From contig NZ_CP047210.1 of the NCBI RefSeq assembly GCF_030408775.1, positions 1,798,001-1,862,000 of the forward strand: DNA of 64,000 nt, read 5' to 3'. Position numbers and translations under genes: made by a program. Positions 9,591 through 20,529 of this stretch are shown here, one piece after another (within the stretch, counting starts at the first letter, position 1; every line of letters starts with the position of its first letter). The DNA comes from Corynebacterium fournieri. GTDB taxonomy: Bacteria; Actinomycetota; Actinomycetes; Mycobacteriales; Mycobacteriaceae. The notes under the pieces were generated by a model. It was not told where the DNA came from and made no database searches. It saw only the letters and a list, made by a program, of their open reading frames with translations.

Positions 9591-12329
9591 TTACGCCTCC
9601 GGCAGCTGTTCCAGACGTGCGGTGACGCGCTCGAACTCCTCCTGCGCCACCTGCTGGCGGACCTTGATCTTCTCCACGACCTGCTCCGGCGCGTTGGCCA
9701 GGAACTGCTCGTTGGACAGCTTCGCGCCGGTGGTGTCCAGCTCCTTCTGCGCCGCGGCGAGCTCCTTTTCCAGGCGCTTGCGCTCGGCGGCGACGTCCAC
9801 GGTGCCAGACGTGTCCAGCGCGACGTCGAGGTTGGCCTTGCTCAGGCGCATCTCAATGCTTGCCGACGGCTCAAAGTCCTCGCCCGGCTGCTCAACCCTG
9901 GCGATCTGGCGAACCACGTCCTCCAGCTCCGACAGGTCCGCGGAGGCGAAGTCCACGCGCGCGGGCACCTTCTGCGAAGGCTTGACGCCCTGGTCGGAGC
10001 GGAAGCGGCGCAGCTCGGTGATGAGCTTGATGGCATCTTCCACGCGGGTGCGGGCCTGTGCGTCGGTGTCCGCGCCGCCGTTGGTGTCTTGGGCCGTCGG
10101 CCAGGCGGCGACGGTGATGGTCTCCTCGCCGGTGAGCGCCTTCCACAGCACCTCGGTGACAAACGGCATGGTTGGGTGCAGCAGGCGCAGCATGACGTCG
10201 AGAACGCGGCCGAGCACGATCTTGGTGATTTCTCCCCGCTCCTTCTCCTCCGACGTCGCTTCAGCGACGTCGGAGGAGAAGGAGCGGGGGATCTGGGTCT
10301 TGGCAATCTCGAGGTACCAGTCGCACAGCTCGTCCCACGCGAAGTGGTAGAGCGCCTCGTTGGCCTTGGCAAACTGGTAGTCGTCAAGGTAGGCGTCCAC
10401 CTTGGCGCGCACCTCTTCGGCGCGGTCTAAGATCCAGCGGTCGGCGTCCGTCAGCTCCTCGCGGGCCGGCAGCTCGCCGACGTGCGCGCCGTTCATCAGC
10501 GCGAACTTGGTGGCGTTGAACAGCTTGGTGGCGAAGTTGCGGGCGGCGGTGGCGTGGTCTTCGCCGATGGGCAGGTCCACGCCCGGGTTCGCGCCACGGG
10601 CCAGGGCGAAGCGCAGCGCGTCCGCGCCGTAGCGCTCCACCCAGTCCATCGGGTCGATGCCGTTGCCCAGCGACTTGGACATCTTGCGGCCCTTTTCGTC
10701 GCGCACCAGGCCGTGCAGGTACAGGTGCTCGAACGGGACTTGAGGCCTCCGCTCCGCTCCGGCCCCAAGGACTTCAGGAGTGTTCTTGCCGGCGAAGGTG
10801 CCGAACATCATCATGCGCGCCACCCAGAAAAACAGGATGTCGTAGGCGGTGACCAGCACCGTGGTCGGGTAGAACTTCTCCAGCTCCGGGGTCTTTTCCG
10901 GCCAGCCCATGGTGGAAAACGGCCACAGCGCGGAAGAGAACCAGGTGTCCAGCACGTCCGGGTCCTGCTCATAGCCTGCCGGCGGCTGCTCGTCCGGGCC
11001 GACGCAGACCACGTCGCGCTCGCCGTTCTCGTCGGCCGGGCCGTACCAGATCGGGATGCGGTGGCCCCACCACAGCTGGCGCGAGATGGTCCAGTCGTGC
11101 ATGTTGTCCACCCAGTCGAAGTAGCGCTTCTCCATTGACTCCGGGTGGATGACGGTATCGCCCGAACGCACCGCCTCGCCGGACATCTTCGCCAGCTCGT
11201 CGACCTTGACAAACCACTGCAGCGACAGGCGCGGCTCGATCGGCTCGCCGGAGCGTTCCGAGTGGCCCACGGAGTGCACGTAGGGGCGCACCTCCTTGAC
11301 AATGCGGCCCTGCTGCGAAAGCGCCTCGCGCACGGCCACGCGGGCGTCTTCGCGGGTCATGCCGTCGAACTCGGTGCCGGTATCGGCGATGCGGCCCTTT
11401 TCGTCCATGACGATCGGCATGTCCAGGTTGTGGCGCAGGCCCATCTCGTAGTCGTTCGGGTCGTGCGCCGGGGTGATCTTCACCGCGCCGGTGCCCAGCT
11501 CCATGTCCACGTAGTCGTCGGCGATGACCTTGACTTCCATGCCTTCGCGCAGCGGGTGCTCGAAGACCTCGCCGATCAGGTGGGCATAGCGCTCGTCGTC
11601 CGGGTGGACGGCGATCGCCACGTCGCCCAGCATCGTCTCCACGCGCGTGGTGGCCACCACCAGGTGCGGCTCGTCGTCGTTGAGCGAGCCATAGCGGATG
11701 GACACGAACTCGCCGTCGACATCCTTGTACACCACCTCGATGTCGGAGACGGCGGTCTCCAACACCGGCGACCAGTTCACCAGGCGGTAATCGCGGTAAA
11801 TCAGGCCCTGGTCGTACAGCTGCTTGAAGATGGTCTGCACGGCGCGCGACAGCCCGTCGTCAAGCGTGAAGCGCTCACGCGACCAGTCCACCGAGTCGCC
11901 GATCGCACGCATCTGCGTGGTGATCGTGCCGCCGTACTGCTCCTTCCACTCCCAGACGCGGTCGATGAACTCCTCGCGCCCGTAGTCGTAGCGGTCCTTG
12001 CCCTCTTCCGCCTTGAGCTTCGCCTCCACCTTGGTCTGGGTGGCAATGCCGGCGTGGTCCATGCCCGGCAGCCACAGCACCTCGTAGCCCTGCATGCGCT
12101 TGCGGCGCACCAGGGAATCCATCAGCGTGTGGTCGAGCGCGTGGCCCATGTGCAGCTGGCCGGTCACGTTCGGCGGCGGCAGCATAATCGAGTACGCGGG
12201 CTTGTCCGAGTGGGGATCCGCCGTGAAATAACCGGCGTCCACCCAACCTTCGTACAGGTCGCGTTCGTGGTCGCCAGGCTCCCACGACTTGGGCAGTTCG
12301 TTCGCGCGGTTCAGATCGTTCTCAGTCAC
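9591..12329 (-). CDS. valS: Valyl-tRNA synthetase
   Basis: Class I synthetase that charges tRNA-Val. It is 912 residues from GTG 12329, which follows AAGATAGGG. Signatures are [18 protein letters not shown] (HIGH-type) near residue 50, [14 protein letters not shown] (KMSKS) at about 560, the editing domain between them, and a C-terminal coiled coil ([19 protein letters not shown]). An odd segment, [17 protein letters not shown], is encoded by a perfect palindrome at 10234-10289 and looks like an in-frame insertion. The frame is open 35 codons further upstream into mdh, but that extension lacks homology-like sequence. Confidence 0.97.
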   Translation of the reverse strand: MTENDLNRANELPKSWEPGDHERDLYEGWVDAGYFTADPHSDKPAYSIMLPPPNVTGQLHMGHALDHTLMDSLVRRKRMQGYEVLWLPGMDHAGIATQTKVEAKLKAEEGKDRYDYGREEFIDRVWEWKEQYGGTITTQMRAIGDSVDWSRERFTLDDGLSRAVQTIFKQLYDQGLIYRDYRLVNWSPVLETAVSDIEVVYKDVDGEFVSIRYGSLNDDEPHLVVATTRVETMLGDVAIAVHPDDERYAHLIGEVFEHPLREGMEVKVIADDYVDMELGTGAVKITPAHDPNDYEMGLRHNLDMPIVMDEKGRIADTGTEFDGMTREDARVAVREALSQQGRIVKEVRPYVHSVGHSERSGEPIEPRLSLQWFVKVDELAKMSGEAVRSGDTVIHPESMEKRYFDWVDNMHDWTISRQLWWGHRIPIWYGPADENGERDVVCVGPDEQPPAGYEQDPDVLDTWFSSALWPFSTMGWPEKTPELEKFYPTTVLVTAYDILFFWVARMMMFGTFAGKNTPEVLGAGAERRPQVPFEHLYLHGLVRDEKGRKMSKSLGNGIDPMDWVERYGADALRFALARGANPGVDLPIGEDHATAARNFATKLFNATKFALMNGAHVGELPAREELTDADRWILDRAEEVRAKVDAYLDDYQFAKANEALYHFAWDELCDWYLEIAKTQIPRSFSSDVAEATSEEKERGEITKIVLGRVLDVMLRLLHPTMPFVTEVLWKALTGEETITVAAWPTAQDTNGGADTDAQARTRVEDAIKLITELRRFRSDQGVKPSQKVPARVDFASADLSELEDVVRQIARVEQPGEDFEPSASIEMRLSKANLDVALDTSGTVDVAAERKRLEKELAAAQKELDTTGAKLSNEQFLANAPEQVVEKIKVRQQVAQEEFERVTARLEQLPEA
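10234..10289. repeat. Perfect 27-bp inverted repeat inside valS
   Basis: The arms 10234-10260 and 10263-10289 are perfect reverse complements of 27 bp, separated by only 2 bp. The palindrome is entirely coding and in frame in valS (near residues 681-699). Because both strands read almost alike it also encodes a near-identical peptide on the other strand. This resembles in-frame protein-coding palindromic elements such as those described in Rickettsia, but no second copy was noticed in this window. Confidence 0.9.
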
Positions 12330-12351
12330 GCGCCCTATCTTAACCAGCGCG

Positions 12352-13353
<1,002 letters not shown>

Positions 13354-13447
13354 CTACCCCCGTGCGGGGCAAAATTTCAGCGTGGTGCGCCCAGAAGCGG
13401 AGATCTGGTGCACGATTGAGGGGTATTTCGAGCGAAAGGGGTAGGAC

Positions 13448-14185
13448 GTGACCGACGTTGCCGACGCGACCTCCCCCGATACCGTCGTCCGCACCGCTTT
13501 GGCCGCGTTCGCCCGCAAGGGATACTCCGGGGTCAAGGTGGAAACGCTGGCCAAAAAGACCGGCATGACCAAGCGGATGATCCACTACCACTTCGGAGAC
13601 AAGCGTGGCCTCTACATCGCCGCCCTGCGCGCGGCGCTGCAGTCGCTGACCCCGCCGGAGGAGATCCTCAACCGCTCCCACGCCGTGCCCGTGGAAGGCA
13701 TGCGCCGCTTCGTGGACGCGCTCTACCACGCCTTTTTAGACCACCCGGACGCCACCCGGCTGGTGTTGCGCGAGAACCTGGAGCCTGCCGTCGAACCCGA
13801 AGACGCCGCCCAGCTCGCCGGCACGCGCGATGTCACCCTGCACGCCGAGCGGCTCCTTTTGGCCGGCCAGGACGCCGGCGCGTTCCGCCCCGGCATCACC
13901 GCCGTGGACCTGCTCACCCTGATTTCCTCGCTGTGCTTCTACCGCGTCGGCAACGCCGGCACCGCCCAGCACATTTCCCGGATAGACATGGAAAGCCGCC
14001 GCAACGTCGACGGCATGCGCCGCATGGTCATCGACACCGTACTGGCGTTTTTGACCTCCAACATCTCCTACTCCGGCTACGAGTCCTACCTGGAGGCCAC
14101 CCCGGCGCCCGCCGAGGACGCCCAGCCGGAGGAATACCCGGACGAGTACTACGACATCTACGCCGACGACGGGCGGATTGTTTAA
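13448..14185 (+). CDS. TetR-family transcriptional regulator with acidic tail
   Basis: A 245-residue regulator with a clear TetR DNA-binding domain (KVETLAKKTGMTKRMIHYHF, about residues 35-55, then GDKRGLYIAAL). The last 35 residues are acidic and tyrosine-rich (EYPDEYYDIYADDGRIV), an unusual extension. It starts with GTG and is divergent from mdh across a 142-bp region, so mdh is a plausible target. It converges with clpX, 19 bp between stops. The ligand is unknown. Confidence 0.88.
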   Translation: MTDVADATSPDTVVRTALAAFARKGYSGVKVETLAKKTGMTKRMIHYHFGDKRGLYIAALRAALQSLTPPEEILNRSHAVPVEGMRRFVDALYHAFLDHPDATRLVLRENLEPAVEPEDAAQLAGTRDVTLHAERLLLAGQDAGAFRPGITAVDLLTLISSLCFYRVGNAGTAQHISRIDMESRRNVDGMRRMVIDTVLAFLTSNISYSGYESYLEATPAPAEDAQPEEYPDEYYDIYADDGRIV

Positions 14186-14204
14186 CAGCGCCGATAAGGC
14201 GCAG

Positions 14205-15485
14205 CTACGCAGACTGCTTTTCTTCCGCCGCGACGAACTTCGGCTCGCCCTCGCCGCGGGCCACAGCCTCGTCGACGATGACCTCGGCGACATTCTCGCG
14301 GTCCGGCAGGTCGTACATGATGGGAACGAGCAGCTCCTCCATGATCGCGCGCAGGCCGCGGGCACCGGTCTTGCGCTCGGCGGCCTTGTCCGCGATCACG
14401 CCCAGCGCCCCGTCGGTGACGGTCAGCTCCGCGCCATCCATGGAAAACAGGCGCTGGTACTGCTTGACCAGCGAGTTCTTCGGCTCCGTGAGCACGCGCT
14501 TCATGGACTCGCGGTCCAAGTCGTTGACGTGCGCGATAATCGGCAATCGTCCGATGAACTCCGGAATCAGGCCGAACTTGACCAAATCGCCCGGCTGCAC
14601 CTGCGCCAGCAGGTCCGCCTCGTCGCGCTGGTCCTTCGAATCGATCTCCGCGCCGAAGCCGATGCCCTTTTTGCCCACGCGCTCCGCGACCACCTTGTCC
14701 AAGCCCGCGAACGCGCCGGCCACGATGAACAAGATGTTCGTGGTGTCGACCTGGATGAACTCCTGGTTCGGGTGCTTGCGCCCGCCCTGCGGCGGCACGG
14801 AGGCGGTGGTGCCCTCCAAGATCTTCAGCAGGGCCTGCTGCACGCCTTCGCCGGAGACGTCGCGGGTAATCGAGGGGTTCTCGGACTTGCGCGAGATCTT
14901 GTCCACCTCGTCGACGTAAATGATGCCGTGCTGCGCACGGTTGACGTCGAAATCCGCCGCCTGCAGCAGCTTCAGCAGGATGTTTTCCACGTCCTCGCCC
15001 ACGTAGCCGGCCTCGGTCAGGCTGGTCGCGTCCGCAATGGCGAACGGCACGTTGAGCATGCGCGCCAACGTCTGCGCCAGGTAGGTCTTGCCGGAGCCGG
15101 TTGGGCCCAGCAACAGGATGTTGGACTTGGCAATTTCGACATCCTCGTCGCGCTTGCGGCTAGTCACGTTTGAGGACTCCGCCTTGATGCGCTTGTAGTG
15201 GTTGTACACCGCCACGGCAAGCGTCTTCTTCGCGGTGTCCTGGCCAATGACGTACTCGTTCAAAAACGCCGTGATCTCGCTCGGGCGCGGCAGGCGGTCC
15301 GGGTCGGTCGTGTCGCCCTTCGCCTGCGCCCCGGCAAGTTCTTCCTCGATGATCTCGTTGCACAGCTCAATGCATTCGTCGCAGATGTAGACGCCGCCGC
15401 CGGCGATGAGCTTGCGCACCTGTTGCTGGCTCTTCCCGCAGAAAGAGCACTTGAGCAGGTTCGCGCTGTCGTGCGTTGTTGCCAT
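14205..15485 (-). CDS. clpX: ATP-dependent Clp protease ATPase subunit ClpX
   Basis: AAA+ unfoldase that feeds substrates to ClpP1P2. It is 426 residues. The N-terminal C4 zinc-binding domain ([13 protein letters not shown], then CDECIELC) is followed by Walker [12 protein letters not shown] near residue 120, Walker [11 protein letters not shown] and the sensor and RKH-type loop regions. It is transcribed alone here; the partner clpP genes lie 1.7 kb downstream on the same strand, separated by two plus-strand genes. Confidence 0.97.
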   Translation of the reverse strand: MATTHDSANLLKCSFCGKSQQQVRKLIAGGGVYICDECIELCNEIIEEELAGAQAKGDTTDPDRLPRPSEITAFLNEYVIGQDTAKKTLAVAVYNHYKRIKAESSNVTSRKRDEDVEIAKSNILLLGPTGSGKTYLAQTLARMLNVPFAIADATSLTEAGYVGEDVENILLKLLQAADFDVNRAQHGIIYVDEVDKISRKSENPSITRDVSGEGVQQALLKILEGTTASVPPQGGRKHPNQEFIQVDTTNILFIVAGAFAGLDKVVAERVGKKGIGFGAEIDSKDQRDEADLLAQVQPGDLVKFGLIPEFIGRLPIIAHVNDLDRESMKRVLTEPKNSLVKQYQRLFSMDGAELTVTDGALGVIADKAAERKTGARGLRAIMEELLVPIMYDLPDRENVAEVIVDEAVARGEGEPKFVAAEEKQSA

Positions 15486-15605
15486 ATGCGCCTATCTACT
15501 CCCGTCTTCGGTCAATCCCCACCGAGTGTAATGGGTGCGTCAAACCCTAGCGCGCTGCCCCGACGGCTCCCCACGCACGCGTCGAAGACGCGCCACAATG
15601 GGCCC

Positions 15606-16367
15606 ATGACGTTTCTTCGCACGCAGGAATTTGGCACTCCCGACGGCGAGGCGGTGGTGCTGCTGAGCTCCATTGCCACCACCTCCGAGGCGTGGTCCGA
15701 GGTCGTCCCCGCGCTGTCGCGCTACCGCGTGATCACCGTCGACCACCGCGGCCACGGTGGCTCCGGCGTTCCCGCGCAGCGTCCCGAGGACGTGGCGACT
15801 TTGGGTGGCGATGTGCTCGCAGCGCTCGACGAGCTCGGCGTGGATCACTTCAGCGTCGTCGGGGTCTCCCTCGGCGGCGCGATCGCGCAGTGGCTCGCCG
15901 CCAACAGCCCCCGCGTGGACAAAGCCGTCTTCGCCGCCACCGCCACCTACCTCGGCGGCAAGCAGGCGTGGGAGCAAAAGATCGCCACAGCGCTTCACGA
16001 CGGCACCTCCGGCCTCACCCCCACCCTGTTGGGCAACTGGTTCACCGAGGGGTTCCGCACCGCCCATCCCGACGCGGTGCAACGCGTGGCCGACATGATC
16101 GACTCCGTGGACGACGAGGGCTACGCCCACAACGGCACCGCCCTCGCCACCTGGGATTTCGGATCACAGCTGAGAAAGATCACCTGCCCGGTGCTGACCA
16201 TCGCGGGTGCCTCCGACCCGACGTGCCCGCCGGAGAAGCTGGCTGCAATCGCAGCCGGAGTCTCCGGGCCCGTCCGCAGCATCGTGGTCGCCCCGGCGGC
16301 CCACCAAGTGGCGATTGAAAACCCGGACGCATTCAATGCAGCACTGACGCAATTCCTTGAAAGCTAA
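15606..16367 (+). CDS. Alpha/beta hydrolase, 3-oxoadipate enol-lactonase-like
   Basis: A 253-residue alpha/beta hydrolase. The nucleophile elbow is GVSLGG, the oxyanion region includes DHRGHGGSG, and the likely catalytic acid and histidine lie in AGASDPTCPPEKL and APAAHQVAIENP. Length and motif pattern resemble PcaD-type enol-lactonases, but no other protocatechuate-pathway gene is nearby, so a different small-ester substrate is possible. ATG 15606 fits the family N-terminus (MTFLRTQEFGTPDG); longer in-frame starts overlap clpX. Confidence 0.85.
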   Translation: MTFLRTQEFGTPDGEAVVLLSSIATTSEAWSEVVPALSRYRVITVDHRGHGGSGVPAQRPEDVATLGGDVLAALDELGVDHFSVVGVSLGGAIAQWLAANSPRVDKAVFAATATYLGGKQAWEQKIATALHDGTSGLTPTLLGNWFTEGFRTAHPDAVQRVADMIDSVDDEGYAHNGTALATWDFGSQLRKITCPVLTIAGASDPTCPPEKLAAIAAGVSGPVRSIVVAPAAHQVAIENPDAFNAALTQFLES

Positions 16368-16430
16368 TCCGCTAGCCTGTACACGTTGAATATTCGTGCC
16401 CACCCGCGCGCACCGAAAGGACCCGACCCA

Positions 16431-17090
16431 GTGAATCGCAGCCGCACACTTTCTGCCGTCGCCGCAGCCGCCCTGAGCGCGGCGCTGCTCACCGGTTGCT
16501 CGGACTCAAGCGCGGACGAGGCGCGCCTGCCGGAGCCGGTGCTGGACTTCCCGCAGACCAGCACCACCGCCACCCCAACCCCGACGACCACTAAGAAGGC
16601 AGACGACGAAGAGGAGGAGACGACCTCGAAGTCCTCCACCACAAAGTCGTCCGCATCTTCGACCACGACGAAGAAGTCGACGTCGACGCGCACGTCCACC
16701 AGCTCGAGCAAGAAGCGCTCCAGCAGCTCAGACAGCTCGAACGATTCCAATAACGAGGCGCGCGAGCCCGCACCGGCACCGGTGCGCGAGACCATCGTGG
16801 ACGACCGCCCGGGCGCGACCTGCGCCTGGCCCACCCAGGGCGAATCCAACGGCAACCAGGAGTACAGCACCTTCTGCGACCGCGAGTGGGCCCGCACCGT
16901 CGCCTCCGACGGTCAGGACTACTACTGGGCGGCCAAGGGCCAGGGCTGGGTCTCCGTCGACCCCGCCGACACCAACGACAACGGGGCGTGCTGGGCACGC
17001 GAAGACTTCGAAACCGCCCCAGAGGCCATCCGCAACGCAGTGGCCTTCTGCGATACCCCGGGGGCGCCGGCTGCTGAGGGAGCCGAGTAG
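16431..17090 (+). CDS. Putative lipoprotein with Ser/Thr-rich linker
   Basis: A 219-residue exported protein. GTG 16431 follows GAAAGGA. The signal peptide ends in a lipobox (SAALLTGC, Cys at about residue 22). Residues 40-120 are a low-complexity linker of Thr, Ser, Lys and Asp/Glu that would span the wall. The C-terminal 90 residues form a compact domain with four cysteines (TCAWPTQG, TFCDREW, GACWARE, AFCDTPG). No family was recognised. It stands alone before a bidirectional terminator. Confidence 0.8.
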   Translation: MNRSRTLSAVAAAALSAALLTGCSDSSADEARLPEPVLDFPQTSTTATPTPTTTKKADDEEEETTSKSSTTKSSASSTTTKKSTSTRTSTSSSKKRSSSSDSSNDSNNEAREPAPAPVRETIVDDRPGATCAWPTQGESNGNQEYSTFCDREWARTVASDGQDYYWAAKGQGWVSVDPADTNDNGACWAREDFETAPEAIRNAVAFCDTPGAPAAEGAE

Positions 17091-17116
17091 GTCCGAAGGT
17101 TTCGTCGCAAAGCGAA

Positions 17117-17146
17117 AACGCGCCCGGGAGCTACCCCGGGCGCGTT
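17117..17146. terminator. Bidirectional terminator between lipoprotein gene and clpP2
   Basis: AACGCGCCCGGG and CCCGGGCGCGTT form a perfect 12-bp stem with a 6-nt loop. It lies between the convergent lipoprotein and clpP2 genes. Confidence 0.85.
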
Positions 17147-17159
17147 GTTGTTATGCCGC

Positions 17160-17780
17160 TTACGCGTTGAGCTTGCGGTAGTCGAAGACCTGGTCGATGA
17201 TCCCGTAATCCACAGCCTCGGAGGCGGTGAGGATCTTGTCACGGTCAGTGTCGATACGCACCTGGTCCGCGGTGCGGCCAGTGTGGTGCGCCAGCGTCTC
17301 CTCCATGAGGCGGCGCATACGTTCGATCTCCGCCGCCTGGATCTCCAGATCGGAGACCTGGCCCTGTGTGCCCTGGGTAGCCGGCTGGTGGATCAGCACG
17401 CGCGAGTTCGGCAGCGCCGCGCGCTTGCCTGGCGCGCCCGCGGCCAGGATCACAGCGGCCGCAGAAGCAGCCTGGCCCAGGCACACCGTCTGCACGTCCG
17501 GGCGGACGTACTGCATCGTGTCGTAGATAGCCATCAGCGCGGTAAAGGAACCGCCCGGGGAGTTGATGTACATGGTGATGTCGCGGTCCGGGTCCTGGGA
17601 CTCCAGCACCAGCAGCTGCGCCATGATGTCGTTCGCGGAAGTGTCGTCCACCTGGGTGCCCAGGAAGACAATGCGCTCCTCGAACAGCTTGCCGTACGGG
17701 TCGATCTGCTTCGTGCCGAAGCTGGTTTCCTCCAAAAACTGCGGCAGCACGTAGCGGGAGTTGGGCATCTGGAAAGTCAT
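17160..17780 (-). CDS. clpP2: ATP-dependent Clp protease proteolytic subunit ClpP2
   Basis: A 206-residue serine protease subunit of the ClpP1P2 tetradecamer. The catalytic serine is in [16 protein letters not shown], the histidine in [10 protein letters not shown] and the aspartate in the DTDRD region. The start [18 protein letters not shown] at 17780 matches actinobacterial ClpP2 and gives a 32-bp gap to clpP1. The two are cotranscribed, as in other actinobacteria. Confidence 0.96.
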   Translation of the reverse strand: MTFQMPNSRYVLPQFLEETSFGTKQIDPYGKLFEERIVFLGTQVDDTSANDIMAQLLVLESQDPDRDITMYINSPGGSFTALMAIYDTMQYVRPDVQTVCLGQAASAAAVILAAGAPGKRAALPNSRVLIHQPATQGTQGQVSDLEIQAAEIERMRRLMEETLAHHTGRTADQVRIDTDRDKILTASEAVDYGIIDQVFDYRKLNA

Positions 17781-17812
17781 AGTGGGTATCTCCTTAATCC
17801 TCGTGTGCCTGG

Positions 17813-18406
17813 TTAGTCCCCGATGGCGTGCTCGCCAGCCTGGGCGGCGTTCTCGATGACGTGGTCCACGATGCCGTACTCCTTGGCCTCCATCGCGTTG
17901 AACCAGCGGTCGCGGTCCGAGTCCTTGGTGATCTGCTCGAAGCTCTGGCCGGTGTGCTCGGCGATGAGCTCCGCCATCTCGCGCTTCGTGGAGGCGAACT
18001 GCTCCGCCTGGATGGCGATGTCGGCCGCGGTGCCGCCGACGCCAGCCGACGGCTGGTGCATCATAATGCGCGCGTGCGGCAGGGCGTAACGCTTGCCCTT
18101 CGTGCCGCCGGACAGCAGGAACTGGCCCATCGACGCGGCCAGGCCCATGCCGTAGGTGGCAACGTCGCACGGGGAGTACTTCATCGTGTCGTAAATCGCC
18201 ATACCGGCAGTAACGGAGCCGCCCGGCGAGTTGATGTAGAGGTTAATGTCGCGCGTCGGGTCCTCCGCCGACAACAGCAGGATCTGGGCGCAGAGCTTGT
18301 TGGCAATCTCGTCGTCCACCTGCTGGCCCAGGAAAATAATGCGCTCTCGCAGGAGGCGCTCGTAAACGGAGTCTCCCAGGTTCATGCCTTGGGTCGGGGA
18401 AGTCAT
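17813..18406 (-). CDS. clpP1: ATP-dependent Clp protease proteolytic subunit ClpP1
   Basis: A 197-residue partner of ClpP2. Catalytic residues are the serine in [11 protein letters not shown], histidine in IMMHQPSAG and aspartate in the SDRDRW region. It starts [19 protein letters not shown] with GGAG upstream. It is first in the clpP1-clpP2 operon, with a ClgR-type box 73-86 bp upstream. Confidence 0.97.
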   Translation of the reverse strand: MTSPTQGMNLGDSVYERLLRERIIFLGQQVDDEIANKLCAQILLLSAEDPTRDINLYINSPGGSVTAGMAIYDTMKYSPCDVATYGMGLAASMGQFLLSGGTKGKRYALPHARIMMHQPSAGVGGTAADIAIQAEQFASTKREMAELIAEHTGQSFEQITKDSDRDRWFNAMEAKEYGIVDHVIENAAQAGEHAIGD

Positions 18407-18478
18407 AACAGACGCTCCTTTGCTAGTTCATCCGGTAACGCCACCACCCTACTCGCGAGGTGGGCCAACTCCGAGCCT

Positions 18479-18492
18479 GTTCGCTACCGGCG
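18479..18492 (+). promoter_or_regulatory. ClgR-type operator upstream of clpP1
   Basis: GTTCGCTACCGGCG matches the GTTCGC-N5-GCG box described for ClgR in actinomycetes. It lies upstream of clpP1 in the position expected for an activator of clpP transcription. Direct evidence of binding is not available from sequence. Confidence 0.65.
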
Positions 18493-18540
18493 TACGGGTC
18501 ACTCTCCGCGGGAGTCTGGGTTCACGGGGCGGTGTGCAAG

Positions 18541-18659
18541 ATAGTTCACCGGCGGATGAACAATCCCGCAACGGGGTCTCGTGTGACCTGGGAGAAGTGA
18601 ACTATTGGTCGAACATGTGCGGAGAAATTCACGAGACGCACCCGGTAACGTGAACTATT
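18541..18659. repeat. Cluster of GTGAACTAT repeats between tig and clpP1
   Basis: ATAGTTCAC at 18541-18549 is the reverse complement of GTGAACTAT at 18597-18605, and GTGAACTATT recurs at 18650-18659. Further half-sites (TGAAC, GAAC, TTCAC) lie between. No gene is visible in the 317-bp gap 18407-18723 other than these repeats, the ClgR-like box and the tig terminator. It could be a regulator-binding array or debris of a small intergenic repeat. Confidence 0.55.
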
Positions 18660-18675
18660 CCGCCGAAACACGAAA

Positions 18676-18705
18676 GCGGCCGGGGCGAACACACGCCCCG
18701 GCCGC
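18676..18705 (-). terminator. Terminator after tig
   Basis: GCGGCCGGGGCG and CGCCCCGGCCGC form a perfect 12-bp stem with a 6-nt loop, 19 bp beyond the tig stop. On the minus strand TTTCGTGTTTC follows. Confidence 0.8.
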
Positions 18706-18723
18706 AGCTACGCCGCAGAAGGT

Positions 18724-20076
18724 TTACTTCTCCTCTGCGTCAGCCTCGTCTTCTTCGATCTCGCCGAAGTATTCGTTCGGGTCGACCTTGTTGCCGGCCT
18801 CGTCCTCGACCTGGGTACGGGAGATCGCGATGGCCAGTGCCTTGCCGCGACGCACGTCGGAGAACAGGTTGGCAATCTGGCCGGACTGCTGCAGCTGGGC
18901 CACAAATTGGTTCGGATCCATGCCGTAGGACTGCGCGGTGAACAGGATGTGGTCGGTCAGCTCCTCCTGGGAGACCTCCGGCTGCTCTTGCTCGGCCACG
19001 GCGTCGAGGAACAGCTGGGTGCGCACGGACTCTTCAGCCTGCTCGCGGGACTGCTTGTCAAACTCCTCGCGGGTGGTGCCCTGCGCCTCGAGCAGCTGGG
19101 CGAACGCGTTCTCGTCGTGCGCCATCTGGCCCAGCAGCTGGTGCAGCTGGTTGTGCACCTGCTCGTCGACGACGGACTCCGGCAGAGCGAACTCGGCCTG
19201 TGCAAGGGCGGCCTTGAGCACCTCGTCGCGGATGTCGGCGGCCTGCTGCGCCTTCGCGTTCTCCTCCACCTGATCGCGGGTGGAGTTGCGCAGCTCCTCG
19301 ACGGTGTCGAACTCGGACGCCATCTGCGCGAACTCGTCGTCGAGCTCCGGCAGCTTGCGCTCCTTGGTCTGCTGGACGGTGACCTTCACGGTGGCTTCCT
19401 CGTCCTTGTGGTCGCCGTACTGGATCTTGGAGGTGAACTCCTCGTCCTCGCCCGTCTTCAGGCCGCGAAGTGCGGTGTCCAGGCCCTTGAGCAGGTCGTC
19501 GGCGCCGACGCGGTAGGTCAGGCCCTCTGCGGAAGCCTCGTCGATCTTCTCGCCGTCGATGGTGGCCTCGAGGTCGATGATGGCGTAGTCGTCGGTCTTC
19601 AGCTTGCGCTTGGTGTCCTTCAGCTCGCCGAAGCGCTCGCGCAGCTTGTCCAGCTCGGCGTCGATCGCTTCGTCGTCAAGCTTGAGCTCCGGCACCTTCA
19701 CGGAGATCTTGGAGAAGTCCGGCACCTCGATCTCCGGGCGCACGTCCAGCTCGGCGGTGAACTCGACTACGTCGTTGTCCTCGATCTTGGTGACCTCGAT
19801 CTCCGGCTGGCCCAGCGGGTTCAGCTCGTTTTCGGAGATGGCCTGCTCGTAGCGGGTCGGCAGCATGTCGTTGACAACCTGCTCGAGGATCGGGCCGCGG
19901 CCGAAGCGCGCGTCGATAAGCTGGCGCGGCGCCTTGCCGCGACGGAAGCCCGGGATGTTGACCTGCTGGGCGATGGCCTTGTAGGCCTGGTCAATTTCCT
20001 TGCCCAGCTCGTCGAACGGCACGCTGACGTTGAGCTTCACGCGAGTGTCGCTGAGCTTGTCGACGGAAGTCTTCAC
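18724..20076 (-). CDS. tig: Trigger factor, ribosome-associated chaperone and prolyl isomerase
   Basis: A 450-residue chaperone that binds nascent chains at the ribosome exit tunnel. The N-terminal domain carries the ribosome-docking signature ([17 protein letters not shown]). It is followed by the FKBP-like isomerase domain (about residues 160-240; [15 protein letters not shown]) and a helical C-terminal chaperone domain. The tail is acidic ([12 protein letters not shown]). It starts with GTG 20076 after AGGAGAA. It lies upstream of clpP1-clpP2, a common bacterial order, but has its own terminator. Confidence 0.96.
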   Translation of the reverse strand: MKTSVDKLSDTRVKLNVSVPFDELGKEIDQAYKAIAQQVNIPGFRRGKAPRQLIDARFGRGPILEQVVNDMLPTRYEQAISENELNPLGQPEIEVTKIEDNDVVEFTAELDVRPEIEVPDFSKISVKVPELKLDDEAIDAELDKLRERFGELKDTKRKLKTDDYAIIDLEATIDGEKIDEASAEGLTYRVGADDLLKGLDTALRGLKTGEDEEFTSKIQYGDHKDEEATVKVTVQQTKERKLPELDDEFAQMASEFDTVEELRNSTRDQVEENAKAQQAADIRDEVLKAALAQAEFALPESVVDEQVHNQLHQLLGQMAHDENAFAQLLEAQGTTREEFDKQSREQAEESVRTQLFLDAVAEQEQPEVSQEELTDHILFTAQSYGMDPNQFVAQLQQSGQIANLFSDVRRGKALAIAISRTQVEDEAGNKVDPNEYFGEIEEDEADAEEK

Positions 20077-20127
20077 GGATTTCTCCTGTACTAGATCGAA
20101 ACAACGTTTGTCAGATGTTTATATGTG

Positions 20128-20154
20128 GCGGGCCCGCGTGAAACGGGCCCGCCT
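20128..20154 (-). terminator. Hairpin downstream of tRNA-Pro
   Basis: GGCGGGCCCG and CGGGCCCGCC form a 10-bp stem with a 7-nt loop directly after the tRNA-Pro CCA end. There is no strong T-run, so termination or 3'-end processing are both possible. Confidence 0.6.
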
Positions 20155-20155
20155 T

Positions 20156-20232
20156 GGTCGGGGCGACAGGATTTGAACCTGCGACCCCCTGCTCCCAAAG
20201 CAGGTGCGCTACCAAGCTGCGCCACGCCCCGT
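20156..20232 (-). tRNA. tRNA-Pro(TGG)
   Basis: On the minus strand the acceptor CGGGGCG pairs with CGCCCCG. The anticodon loop TTTGGGA carries TGG, and the T-arm is GCAGGTTCGAATCCTGT. The 3' CCA is encoded (ACCA at 20159-20156). Length with CCA is 77 nt. Confidence 0.95.
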
Positions 20233-20371
20233 TGCGGCAAATAACCGCACGGTATGAACCACATTCGGAAACCGCGTGTAGTTCAGGACAGTCATTGTAG
20301 CGGTGTGCGTAGGACTGCCCGCATTAAGGGCACAAAAACACCGGCCCCGCAACCGGAACCGGTGAGTTGTG

Positions 20372-20446
20372 TGGAGGGAATGACGGGAATCGAACCCGCG
20401 TCTTCAGCTTGGAAGGCTGAGGTATTAGCCACTATACGACATTCCC
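20372..20446 (-). tRNA. tRNA-Gly(TCC)
   Basis: On the minus strand the acceptor GGGAATG pairs with CATTCCC. The anticodon loop CTTCCAA carries TCC, and the T-arm is GCGGGTTCGATTCCCGT. The 3' CCA is encoded. Length with CCA is 75 nt. Confidence 0.95.
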
Positions 20447-20529
20447 ATACGCCAAATGCGCTGTTGGGAATGTTAGCGCAGCCGGTACGGTTGAACCAAA
20501 CACGTGACTAGACGCGCAAAGGAGCCACT

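Noticed and set aside
10741-10765. A second possible palindrome in valS around GGCCTCCGCTCCGCTCCGGCC
   Set aside because: The symmetry is short and imperfect and the protein there has the usual ValS length, so chance is likely.
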